Source: Vibrio taketomensis
Lineage (GTDB): Bacteria > Pseudomonadota > Gammaproteobacteria > Enterobacterales > Vibrionaceae
Reading direction: 5' to 3'
DNA length: 64,000 nucleotides
NCBI RefSeq assembly: GCF_009938165.1
Contig: NZ_AP019649.1
Location: forward strand, 1,302,001 to 1,366,000
Under the pieces are notes generated by a model that ran no database searches, had not been told where the DNA came from, and was given only the letters and a program-made list of their open reading frames with translations. Positions 20,052-28,100 of the stretch are shown here, piece by piece (position 1 is the stretch's first letter; each line of letters starts with the position of its first letter). A program made the translations under genes and the position numbers.

Positions 20052-20904
20052 TTAGAAGTGTGAAAGCTTATCGTAGCGTGAATCTTTAAGCGCATCTTTA
20101 ACGCGACGTAGGTTTTCACGGAAACCAGTACCGCGGCGAAGCGTAAAGCCTGTTGCGAGAACGTCGATAACTGTCATTTGTACTACGCGACTTGCCATTG
20201 GCATGTACACGTCAGTGTCTTCCGGCACATCAAGCGCGATGGTGAGCGAACTTGCTTTATCCAGCGGCGAATCTTTAGCCGTAATTGAGATTACTGTTGC
20301 GCCATTTTCACGAGCAAGGTGTGCGATCTCTACTTGGCTCTTAGTACGGCCAGTGTGTGAAATTAGCACGATAACATCGTTATCAGAGCTGTTGATGCAG
20401 CTCATGCGTTGCATCACGATATCTTCAAAACAAGTGATAGGAATATTAAAACGAATAAACTTGTTTTGAGCATCTTTTGCAACTGCCGATGATGCACCTA
20501 AGCCAAAAAACGAAATGCGTTTGGCTTGAGTCAGTAGATCAACGGCACGATTGATTTGCATTGGGTCTAGGCTATTTTTAGCCACATCAAGGCAAGCCAT
20601 CGTTGATTCAAAGATTTTGTGGCTGTATGCGTCTGGGCCGTCGTCTTCTTCAACATTTCGGTTTACATATGGCGTACCGTTAGCAAGACTTTGAGCAAGA
20701 TGCAATTTAAAGTCCGGGAAACCCTTAGTGTCCAATCGACGACAAAAGCGGTTAACAGTAGGCTCACTGACATCAGCCATTTTTGCTAATGTCGCAATAC
20801 TAGAGTGAATTGCAGTTTGTGGCGAAGCCATGATCACTTCCGCGACCTTGCGCTCCGACTTACTAAAATTCTCTAGATTTTCTGTATTTTTCTAATGTAT
20901 TCAT
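20052..20904 (-). pseudogene. hexR: HexR (RpiR family), N-terminus frameshifted
   Basis: HexR represses or activates central carbon genes and senses 2-keto-3-deoxy-6-phosphogluconate through its SIS domain. The continuous frame starts only at GTG 20837 (VIMASPQTAIHSS) and contains most of the helix-turn-helix and the whole SIS domain. Upstream, ATG at 20902-20904 opens MNTLEK in another frame. Adding one A to each of two short A-runs (GAAAAATAC and AGAAAATC) restores MNTLEKIQKNLENFSKSERK, joined to VAEV, and a 284-residue protein of normal HexR length. So two 1-nt losses separate start and body. The protein is either a sequence artefact or lacks about 22 N-terminal residues. Confidence 0.85.
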
Positions 20905-21116
20905 AGTTTCCACAAGGGTATAGAGAACGGCTCGCTCACTGAGCTGTATGAATTCTTAATCATTCAGACTAAGTGCTCCACAAACAACCAATACCTTTAG
21001 TATGGTTGACCCAGTATAAACCTAACCTCTGGATTTATAGTAATTTTTGCACGGATCAATTGGTGAGAATATGACAGGCATCAAACAAAATTTTATGAAA
21101 ACTACAAAAATTTTAG

Positions 21117-21147
21117 TCAATCGCCCCTGAATAGGGGCGAATTGAGG
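21117..21147 (-). terminator. Terminator of panP
   Basis: Stem CAATCGCCCC..GGGGCGAATTG about 40 bp past the panP stop. The T-run is weak. The rest of the 20905-21187 gap shows no gene. Confidence 0.65.
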
Positions 21148-21187
21148 CCTAACTGATAACAAATTACACTAAATCAGAAAGAAAGTT

Positions 21188-22837
21188 TCAGTTTTCTAGG
21201 ACGTCATTTGCTAACTGATCAATCTTATTAAACAGTGCAGGGGCGCCTGTTCGGGCGATTTCACGCTGTTCTATAAGGATATTTTGTAGAATGTCATTGG
21301 TAGAGAGAGGGTTCGCTAGCACAACACGGAAAACGATAGTATTCAATTCGTTAAGTTGAATTGGATTGAGTCGTGTACGTGATACAAACGAGCGACCATT
21401 TTCACGTTGGCGTTTTTGTACAAACTTAGTGAGTTCATTGAGTAGCTTGTTTAACTCTGAGAACTGCTTTGGCGTAGCAATACTCATTGCACGATGAACA
21501 TTTTCAGGAACATAGCGGTACGTCAACAAACACAGCTCTGGCTCAGAAATAAGTTCGAAGTCGGGCTGTTGTTTAATGAGTTCGGCAAAATAGGCCGCTT
21601 TATTAATACTTTGATCGATGAGCAGTTCGTAACCTGGGCGGCTAATAATATGCATTGCCGCATAAACCAACATTGCCATACCAGAACGTGATCCTTCAAG
21701 GGTATGGCTGCCCAAATCTTTCGAACCTTTACGCAAAATATATTGCGCATGGTGCTCGATTGATTTCATTGCACTTGGATCTTTGAACAACACCATACCG
21801 GCACCCATCGGGATGTAGAGTTGTTTATGCGCATCGATGGTCACTGAGTCGGCAAGTTCAACACCTTTTAAAAGATGACGGTGATTGTTCGACATTAATG
21901 TCGCGCCGCCCCAAGCTGCATCGACATGGAAGTGACAATCTTCTTGCTGGCAGATTGCAGCAATCTCTGTAAGTGGGTCGATATTACCGGTTTCAGTGGT
22001 ACCTGCAACACCCACAACAGCAAACGGTTTGATGCTGTGTGCTTTCAGTTCTTTAATTTTTGCTTTTAAGCTTTCAGGACAGATGCGGTTGTTGCTGTCG
22101 GTTTTCACTGCAACTAAACCGTCTTGACCTAAGCCAAGAACGTCCGCGGCTTTTTTCAGCGAATAGTGGCCGCGTTCAGAAACCAAAATAGCCATGCCTT
22201 CATAGCCATAATGTTTCATCGCTCTAAATAGACCTTCTTTCTCTACACCACGGAAGTTGTTTTGTGGTCGCAGTGCGTTGTTACGAGCAACCCAAAGTGC
22301 CGTGATGTTTGCGATGGTACCACCTGAGCAAAATGCCCCTAGCGAATGGTTCGCGCTATGCATCCATTGGCTATAGAAATTTTCATCTTGTGCGTAGATA
22401 AGGCGGTGTAGCATGCCTAGGACTTGACGTTCTAGTGGTGTGAAGGCTTTTGATGTCTCGATTTTCACTAAGTTTTGATTGAGCGCAATCATTATCTTAG
22501 AAAGAGGCATTAAGAAGTAAGGGAGCGCAGATGTCATGTGGCCAATAAAGCTTGGCGCAGATGTGTGTACCGAATGAGATACCAGTGTATCCATTAGGTG
22601 TTGAGTATGATCGGAAACGAACTCAGGCTGTTCCGGAATAACCGGAGAGGAGAAGTCCTTCTCGATTTCTTTTAAAGGTTTTTCTTCCGCAACGATGTGT
22701 TCTCGCAAAAACTTGTTCAAGTTTCGCGATAGTTCTTCTTCGATTTGCGTAAGTGTTGAGTCTGGGCCTTCTGGGACGGTAAAGATTCGAAGTAGACTTT
22801 CGAAGCTCGCGTCAGCTGTTTTGTGTTCCGATACCAT
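21188..22837 (-). CDS. panP: PLP-dependent aspartate 1-decarboxylase PanP
   Basis: A 549-residue group II PLP decarboxylase of the PanP type found in Vibrio, which supplies beta-alanine for pantothenate where pyruvoyl PanD is absent. Visible motifs are the substrate-site CSGGTIANITALW, VDAAWGG (Asp contacting the PLP ring) and the Schiff-base lysine in TIDAHKQLYIPMGAG. Such genes are often annotated as glutamate decarboxylase; that is possible but the length and context favour PanP. It is followed downstream by hexR on the same strand. Confidence 0.87.
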   Translation of the reverse strand: MVSEHKTADASFESLLRIFTVPEGPDSTLTQIEEELSRNLNKFLREHIVAEEKPLKEIEKDFSSPVIPEQPEFVSDHTQHLMDTLVSHSVHTSAPSFIGHMTSALPYFLMPLSKIMIALNQNLVKIETSKAFTPLERQVLGMLHRLIYAQDENFYSQWMHSANHSLGAFCSGGTIANITALWVARNNALRPQNNFRGVEKEGLFRAMKHYGYEGMAILVSERGHYSLKKAADVLGLGQDGLVAVKTDSNNRICPESLKAKIKELKAHSIKPFAVVGVAGTTETGNIDPLTEIAAICQQEDCHFHVDAAWGGATLMSNNHRHLLKGVELADSVTIDAHKQLYIPMGAGMVLFKDPSAMKSIEHHAQYILRKGSKDLGSHTLEGSRSGMAMLVYAAMHIISRPGYELLIDQSINKAAYFAELIKQQPDFELISEPELCLLTYRYVPENVHRAMSIATPKQFSELNKLLNELTKFVQKRQRENGRSFVSRTRLNPIQLNELNTIVFRVVLANPLSTNDILQNILIEQREIARTGAPALFNKIDQLANDVLEN

Positions 22838-23006
22838 GCAATGACATTGCTCTATTTGATGTTTTGTTGCAGCCGAACAATCTAAACGAAAAACAAATCA
22901 ATGTCCCGTCTTAATTCAAGAATCTTATTTTGTAACTTCGGAGATTGAACGAAAATACTAGAAAGTGAGGGATAATTAGCCACTTTCGCCAATTATCCCT
23001 ATAAAA

Positions 23007-23519
23007 CTATGGGCAAGTCATCGCTTCGACTTTACTGATTGATGAATTATAGCGTTTTAAAGCGGCATCAATTTTAGTCGGATGACTGAGTAAATCTGCA
23101 AATGCCGAGCGTAATTCATAGTTTTGTGGATGAGGTTTTGCTTGACGATCAGCAAATGTTTTTGCAGCTATCACACCCAATTGGTCTGAACGGGAGGCTA
23201 AGGTTTTTATGTCTTTTTGCTCTAGTTGTAACCAAGCTTCAACCGGTTTTTCAGTGGCCACTTTTACAGGGTCATTATCCAAATAGTATTTTACTGCGGC
23301 TGCATTGAGGTCAAAATGATTTTGGCGACCTTCCAAATACCATTCGCTAACTTCCTTTAGCTCAGGGTATTGTTGAGCGGTTAGGGCAGATAAATCCTCA
23401 TACCAGTGCATAGAGGCTTCAATGTACGCATCGTACTTGTTGGCGAGGCATGCATTATCTGCAGCGAATGCCAAACTAGAAGTTGCGCTGAGCAGCAACG
23501 TAAATAAAGTACGTTTCAT
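23007..23519 (-). CDS. Secreted protein of unknown function
   Basis: A 170-residue protein with a signal peptide (MKRTLFTLLLSATSSLAFA, cleaved before ADNAC). The mature part is helical and has two cysteines, near the N-terminus (NACLA) and the C-terminus (AMTCP), that could form a disulfide. I do not recognise a family. Confidence 0.72.
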   Translation of the reverse strand: MKRTLFTLLLSATSSLAFAADNACLANKYDAYIEASMHWYEDLSALTAQQYPELKEVSEWYLEGRQNHFDLNAAAVKYYLDNDPVKVATEKPVEAWLQLEQKDIKTLASRSDQLGVIAAKTFADRQAKPHPQNYELRSAFADLLSHPTKIDAALKRYNSSISKVEAMTCP

Positions 23520-23585
23520 GTTAACTTCCTAATTGTTATCAATTGTGAGCGTAGTTTATGGAAATTTTAAAATAATTCCCGAGAT

Positions 23586-24491
23586 CTATCCCGCAAGTGA
23601 GACAAAGAACAACATTAAAACCGGTACCAATAGACTGAGAATAAAGCCACTGACGATAGCCACTGGCACACAACGAACGCCTCCCGTGGTTTGGATCACG
23701 GGTAAAGTAAAGTCCATGGCTGTGGCGCCAGCATAGCCGATTGCGGTGCACGGACGAGAGCGGATTACCAGCGGTATTAATACTAACGCAACCAATTCAC
23801 GAAGTAGCTCTAGCATAAAAGAGGCTCCACCATAAACGGGACCAAACGCATCACCCATTAAAATGCCGGCAAGAGAATACCAACCAAAGCCAGAAGCCAT
23901 CGCAAATCCTCGATAGATGTCGATGTCTAAAATCATGGCCGCAATGGCGCCGCCAATCAGTGAGCTAGCAATGATCAGCGTCGCGATACACATACCCTGT
24001 TTATTGATCAAGATTTGCTTGAGAGTTAGGCCACTGTTACGTAGTTGAATGCCGATAAAAAACAGTAGGATAAATAAAATCCATTCACTGGCAGTATCCA
24101 CCCAAGAGAGGTCGATAGGTAGTAATAAACCAACCACCAAGCCACCACCAACCACCATGATTAGCTTTAATGATTCCATTGCCATTGAAGACAGAGGCAA
24201 ATGGGTGTGTTTTGCATCGGTCTCCAAAGGAAGAAACTTATCAACCAACGGCAATACAGCGAGGTTACAAACTCCGAGGCAAACGAAAAATGTGGCAGTG
24301 TAACTTAGGATGGTTTGTAGATTCTGACTCAGATTATCGAGAGCCGCGAGGCTTAGACCCATCAGAGCAAGAATGACAAAAACCAGTCGAGAAGTGGTGA
24401 GGTTGATTTGGTCTAACAACTTTTGGTTAGACACAGCGATAAGATACCCCACAACGAGTGGGGCAAAAATAAATAACATCCCTGAAAACAT
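23586..24491 (-). CDS. lysO: LysO family lysine exporter
   Basis: A 301-residue DUF340/YbjE membrane protein with about eight hydrophobic helices. The conserved motifs GFGWYSLAGILMGDAFGP and GYAGATAMDFTLPVIQTTGG are characteristic of LysO, which exports L-lysine. It starts 28 bp behind the HDOD gene with a good AGGAAG site, so the two are probably co-transcribed. Confidence 0.9.
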   Translation of the reverse strand: MFSGMLFIFAPLVVGYLIAVSNQKLLDQINLTTSRLVFVILALMGLSLAALDNLSQNLQTILSYTATFFVCLGVCNLAVLPLVDKFLPLETDAKHTHLPLSSMAMESLKLIMVVGGGLVVGLLLPIDLSWVDTASEWILFILLFFIGIQLRNSGLTLKQILINKQGMCIATLIIASSLIGGAIAAMILDIDIYRGFAMASGFGWYSLAGILMGDAFGPVYGGASFMLELLRELVALVLIPLVIRSRPCTAIGYAGATAMDFTLPVIQTTGGVRCVPVAIVSGFILSLLVPVLMLFFVSLAG

Positions 24492-24519
24492 ACAACTTCC
24501 TGCGGGTGAACGTAGCGGA

Positions 24520-25438
24520 TTAAATTCCGCTGGCTCTAATTAAATCCTGAATTTTGGTGTGGAATTCACTATCGCTTAAATTGGTGAGGTTGTACAGAAT
24601 ATCCGCACCAGTTACGTCGATTTCTACTTCATGTTCTTCTAGGTTTTCGTCTTGGCGACGGAACATAAGGATGTGGTTGGCGATACGAGCCACATCGAGA
24701 TAGGAGACATCAACGTCAAGTTGTTGACTATTTTCGTTGAGTGCTACGTCGATGAAATCTTTATCGAATCCCCATTTTTCTAGTACCAATCGGCTGGCTG
24801 CTGGACAAAGATTATTGAAAATACGTAACGCTAATTCGCTATCTAGATAGTTTCCACGTTCAAGGTAGAGATGGTATTCATGAACGATACAAAATAGACC
24901 AATGTCAGATAGCAGACCCGTAAGCAGGGCTTTGTCTGATAAAAGGTGCGCGTATTCTGGTGATTGAGTTTGGCGAAATTCCTTGGTGACCATCACCATG
25001 GTAGCGGCTAACTCTTTTGAGGTGTGGGCGCTGCGGCGAAGTACGGTATTACATTCTTTGGACAGGTTGACCGAGTTTTTTAATTGTTCAATGGCTTGTG
25101 CCGTTACAATATCACGGACTCTATTAATGCCAAGGCGTGAGACCGCGGTGATCACTTCAGTGCATTCAATATTACGACGATTAAAAATAACCGAATTGGC
25201 GATGCGAATGACCGCTGCGGTTAGCCCTGGATCTTCAACCAAACAATCAGCAACATCCATGACACTAGTAGAATCTATGGCACATAAGCGTTGAATTTTT
25301 GTGACGACTTCAGGAATGGGAGGAAGTGTGATTTTCCCTGATTCGATTGAGCTTTCTAAGTAGGAGGCGAATTCGGACTCAATACTTTTTTCAATTAAAG
25401 CGCGGTTTCTGGCAGCCAGTAAAAGATAGATGGGTCAT
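24520..25438 (-). pseudogene. HDOD domain signalling protein, N-terminus frameshifted
   Basis: The HDOD core reads LPPIPEVVTKIQRL, then DPGLTAAVIRIANSVIF and later GLLSDIGLF. HDOD proteins are output or adaptor modules linked to motility and cyclic-di-GMP signalling; no nuclease or cyclase residues are present. The first standard start in the main frame is at 25260, in the middle of the domain. The frame stays open upstream to about 25432 and encodes the missing LLAARNRALIEKSIESEF part, but has no start. ATG 25436-25438 opens MTHLSF in another frame. One T too many, or two bases missing, at the T-run about 25420-25425 would join them into about 305 residues. Confidence 0.72.
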
Positions 25439-25588
25439 ACAAATATTATTATGAATTTTATGTGTCAATATTAACGTTGATTAGAGCGATAGAGCAATCG
25501 AAGATTGTAAGTCGATAATATTTTACTAAATAGTTTTAGTTGGCTCGAAAAGTGATTTTTGACGCTGATGAATTGTCGATTTTCCGCC

Positions 25589-25604
25589 GTGAGATATTTC
25601 TCAC
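25589..25604. repeat. Palindrome in the tfoX upstream region
   Basis: GTGAGA-TATT-TCTCAC is a perfect inverted repeat about 190 bp upstream of tfoX. It resembles a CRP site but the half-site spacing is 8 rather than 6. The rest of the 355-bp gap 25439-25794 holds no supported gene. Confidence 0.35.
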
Positions 25605-25794
25605 ATAAATTAGCAATTTCGTGTTGATTGATGTGAAGTATGACCAGACTTAATTCGTTTCGTTAACTATGATCTGTCGTACTAAATAACTGCCGAATTT
25701 CAACACTATAAACTATACGGCAGAATTAAAATTTTACGCTTAATACGCTGCAAATCTGGTGATCATACATAATCGGGGAAGATTAGAAGGATCA

Positions 25795-26382
25795 ATGGAT
25801 ATGACAGAGCAATCGTTCATTCAATACGTTAGTAAATATGGCACTTTCCAAAAACGTTCTATGTTTGGAGGAACAGGATTATTTAAAGATGACGCTATGT
25901 TCGCTCTAATCAATAGCGAGCACGTGTTTATTCGCGGTGGTGATTCATTAGATGATGAACTGTGTGCACTTGGCTGTGAAAAATACCGCCACGTGAAAAA
26001 ACAGACTACAGCGACGGTTAACTATTACGATATTAGCCAGCTATTCAACACTCGCGACGAAAATCTCGACATTATTGTGAAGAAGTCAATTGACTACTCA
26101 GTGTCACAGCGAAAATTTAAGCGTTCATCAGCGAATCGCCGTCTACGTGATTTACCAAACATGCAACTCACTCTTGAGCGTATGGTTAAAAAAGCGGGTA
26201 TTGATGACGTTGAACAGTTCATCGAGTTAGGTGCAGCGCAAGTATTTTCACGCGTGAAACAAACCTACGGCAGTGATGTAGATGTGAAACTACTTTGGAA
26301 ATTTGCTGGTGCAATTGAAGGTATTCACTGGAAATTGATCCAAGAACCACGCAAGCGTCAACTGTTAGCGAGCTGCCAATAA
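25795..26382 (+). CDS. tfoX: Competence regulator TfoX/Sxy
   Basis: The 195-residue protein has the N-terminal TfoX domain (KRSMFGGTGLF, ALINSEHVFIRGG) and the C-terminal helical TfoX domain (LRDLPNMQLTLERMVKKAGIDDVEQFIELGAAQVF, LLWKFAGAIEGIHW). In Vibrio it links chitin sensing to competence and type VI secretion genes together with CRP. An in-frame ATG at 25759 exists, but the ATG at 25795 has the AGAAGGATC site and gives the normal MDM N-terminus. Confidence 0.96.
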   Translation: MDMTEQSFIQYVSKYGTFQKRSMFGGTGLFKDDAMFALINSEHVFIRGGDSLDDELCALGCEKYRHVKKQTTATVNYYDISQLFNTRDENLDIIVKKSIDYSVSQRKFKRSSANRRLRDLPNMQLTLERMVKKAGIDDVEQFIELGAAQVFSRVKQTYGSDVDVKLLWKFAGAIEGIHWKLIQEPRKRQLLASCQ

Positions 26383-26408
26383 CGAGCAATCAATTACGAT
26401 TTGAATAG

Positions 26409-26434
26409 ACACCGAGCATACGCTCGGTGTTTTG
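26409..26434 (+). terminator. Terminator of tfoX
   Basis: Stem ACCGAGC/GCTCGGT with loop ATAC, followed by GTTTTGCTTTAT. Confidence 0.85.
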
Positions 26435-26486
26435 CTTTATGGTCCACTGAGATAAAATAAAGCTAAATAACCTAGGTGAGAGTGCG

Positions 26487-26804
26487 ATGGAAACTGAGCA
26501 GCACAAAATTTCGCTTCCTTCGCTAATTCATCGAATCGGTCGAGACCAAGTCGACAGCATACGTGAAATGGCTGTTGAACACGGATGTATGTTAAAACGA
26601 ATAAGAAGGTCAAGAAATTGGCAGGTTGAAGGCAGCTATTTTAGTTTGCGAACACTGATTTCTGAATTGGCGAAAGGTGACTCGCTTAAATTCCAATATG
26701 TGATTAAGAAGCTGAACGAGGCAATAGCAAACATTGAACCACCACGCACGATCGAGCAACAGCTCGCTGATTTACTTCAAAAATCCAAACATCACTTTGA
26801 ATGA
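26487..26804 (+). CDS. Hypothetical protein, 105 aa
   Basis: A 105-residue, basic cytosolic protein with no signal or membrane segment. It starts at ATG with TAGGTGAGAG upstream. The middle has an Arg-rich stretch (LKRIRRSRNWQVEG) that may contact nucleic acid; the rest is predicted helical. I recognise no family. Confidence 0.65.
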   Translation: METEQHKISLPSLIHRIGRDQVDSIREMAVEHGCMLKRIRRSRNWQVEGSYFSLRTLISELAKGDSLKFQYVIKKLNEAIANIEPPRTIEQQLADLLQKSKHHFE

Positions 26805-26933
26805 GTTAGTTACTGAAACTGGATGTGAAATTTCACAAGCCCGCCAAGCCCGTTTTCATTACGAGTCATTGTGAAAGCGGCTTATTTCTTTATGTAGATG
26901 TAAAATTAGAAATATTTTATAACATAAAAGTTC

Positions 26934-26964
26934 TTTACCTCAAGTTAAGTTGAGGTACTAGAGT
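26934..26964 (+). promoter_or_regulatory. SoxR-type promoter of the VOC gene
   Basis: The -35 TTTACC (26934-26939) and -10 TAGAGT (26959-26964) are separated by 19 bp, the overlong spacer typical of MerR-family activators. Between them lies CCTCAAGTTAAGTTGAGG (26938-26955), 17/18 identical to the E. coli soxS SoxR box. The predicted start of transcription is about 30 bp before the VOC gene. Confidence 0.85.
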
Positions 26965-27000
26965 GTCTTTAACGTTTAAGACATTAGAAGGAACTGAATT

Positions 27001-27429
27001 ATGAAAAACTATTTTGAACATGCCAATATTTCTGTAGTAAACCCACAAAGCACGATCAAACTGATACTGGCGGCGCTACCTAACTGGACAATCCGTGGTA
27101 ACGGCGAATGGATGAATGATCGTGGTGAAAACGTTGAATGGTTTCATGTCGGTGATGACAACTTCTATCTGGCTATTGATTCGCAAGGGAAGGGCAGTAT
27201 GCCATATTGGACAGAGCGCTTTACCGGGCTCAATCATCTTGGCTTTGCTGTTGATGATGTCAAAGCCTTAGTCGCTCGTTTACAAGAGGCAGGATTCGAG
27301 ATGGATCACTGGGGTGGCGAGCATCCACATCGTCAAAGCGTTTACTTTATGGATGAACACGGGATTCAAGTTGAGTTCGTCGAATATTTCTCGGAAATAA
27401 ATGAAGAACGTAATGATTACAGTCTTTAA
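27001..27429 (+). CDS. VOC superfamily (glyoxalase-like) protein
   Basis: A 142-residue single-unit vicinal-oxygen-chelate protein with two beta-alpha-beta-beta-beta modules. Possible metal ligands are H8 (FEHANISVV), H77 in GLNHLGFAV and Glu in VEFVEYF. The start has an AGAAGGAAC site. It is a solitary gene behind a SoxR-type promoter and before a hairpin, which suggests a role against redox-cycling or electrophilic compounds. The substrate is unknown. Confidence 0.88.
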   Translation: MKNYFEHANISVVNPQSTIKLILAALPNWTIRGNGEWMNDRGENVEWFHVGDDNFYLAIDSQGKGSMPYWTERFTGLNHLGFAVDDVKALVARLQEAGFEMDHWGGEHPHRQSVYFMDEHGIQVEFVEYFSEINEERNDYSL

Positions 27430-27437
27430 AACTGCTC

Positions 27438-27473
27438 AAGAATAAGCCCATTGCAAAGATGGGCTTATTCTTG
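27438..27473. terminator. Bidirectional terminator
   Basis: Perfect 15-bp arms CAAGAATAAGCCCAT/ATGGGCTTATTCTTG between the convergent VOC and cupredoxin genes. Confidence 0.88.
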
Positions 27474-27502
27474 TAATTACATTGTCCCGTCCTGAAATGT
27501 GT

Positions 27503-28084
27503 TTACAAACTTAGCTGCATCGCATGGTCATGCTGGTGGTGGCCATCAATATTGCAATCAATCACTACCTGATCATCACCATGGAAATGCCAAGTAAATT
27601 GACGCGCTTTCTTTGGTTGCACAATGACTGAGCTATTGGTGTCATGCTCCATGCCGGCCATTTTCGCCATCATCTTACGGTGCTGAGCAAGCTCTTTGGC
27701 TGAGCCGATAGCAAATTCATGAGCTTGGCTACCGGTATTCATAACCACAAATTGCACCACATCATTTGGCTCGATATCAACCGGCTTTTTAAACTTAATT
27801 GGCTGGTCGTCGCTCAAAATGACATGGACCACTTTATCTGCCTTAGCACCTTTAGCTGGCATGCCAACAGCAGACATGCCAGGCATATTCATCATGCTAT
27901 GGCCCATTTTTGAATGATCCATTTCACTATGCTGCATCTCACCGTGTTTCATTGTTCCATGCATCATGTCATCGTGCTGCATTTTGCCGTGTCCCATATG
28001 TTCATGGTTCATTTCTTGATTCGCTAGTGCCAAGGTTGAGGCTAGGCTTAGCGTCAGTAGTAAGCTGGTTTTGATCATATTCAT
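27503..28084 (-). CDS. Met/His-rich periplasmic cupredoxin (CopI-like)
   Basis: A 193-residue protein with a signal peptide (about 1-21), then a region (about 24-70) of repeated Met and His (MNHEHMGHGKMQHDDMMHG and so on), then a cupredoxin fold with copper ligands in AHEFAIG and near the C-terminus (WHFHGDD, VIDCNIDGHHQHDHAM). Such proteins bind periplasmic copper. It is the last gene of the copper operon, starting 16 bp after cusA with an AAGGAAGA site. It resembles CopI of Vibrio and other copper-binding plastocyanin-like proteins. Confidence 0.88.
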   Translation of the reverse strand: MNMIKTSLLLTLSLASTLALANQEMNHEHMGHGKMQHDDMMHGTMKHGEMQHSEMDHSKMGHSMMNMPGMSAVGMPAKGAKADKVVHVILSDDQPIKFKKPVDIEPNDVVQFVVMNTGSQAHEFAIGSAKELAQHRKMMAKMAGMEHDTNSSVIVQPKKARQFTWHFHGDDQVVIDCNIDGHHQHDHAMQLSL

Positions 28085-28100
28085 TGTCTGTTCTTCCTTG

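Noticed and set aside
25589..25604. CRP site upstream of tfoX
   Set aside because: The half-sites are 8 bp apart rather than 6, so I list it only as a palindrome.
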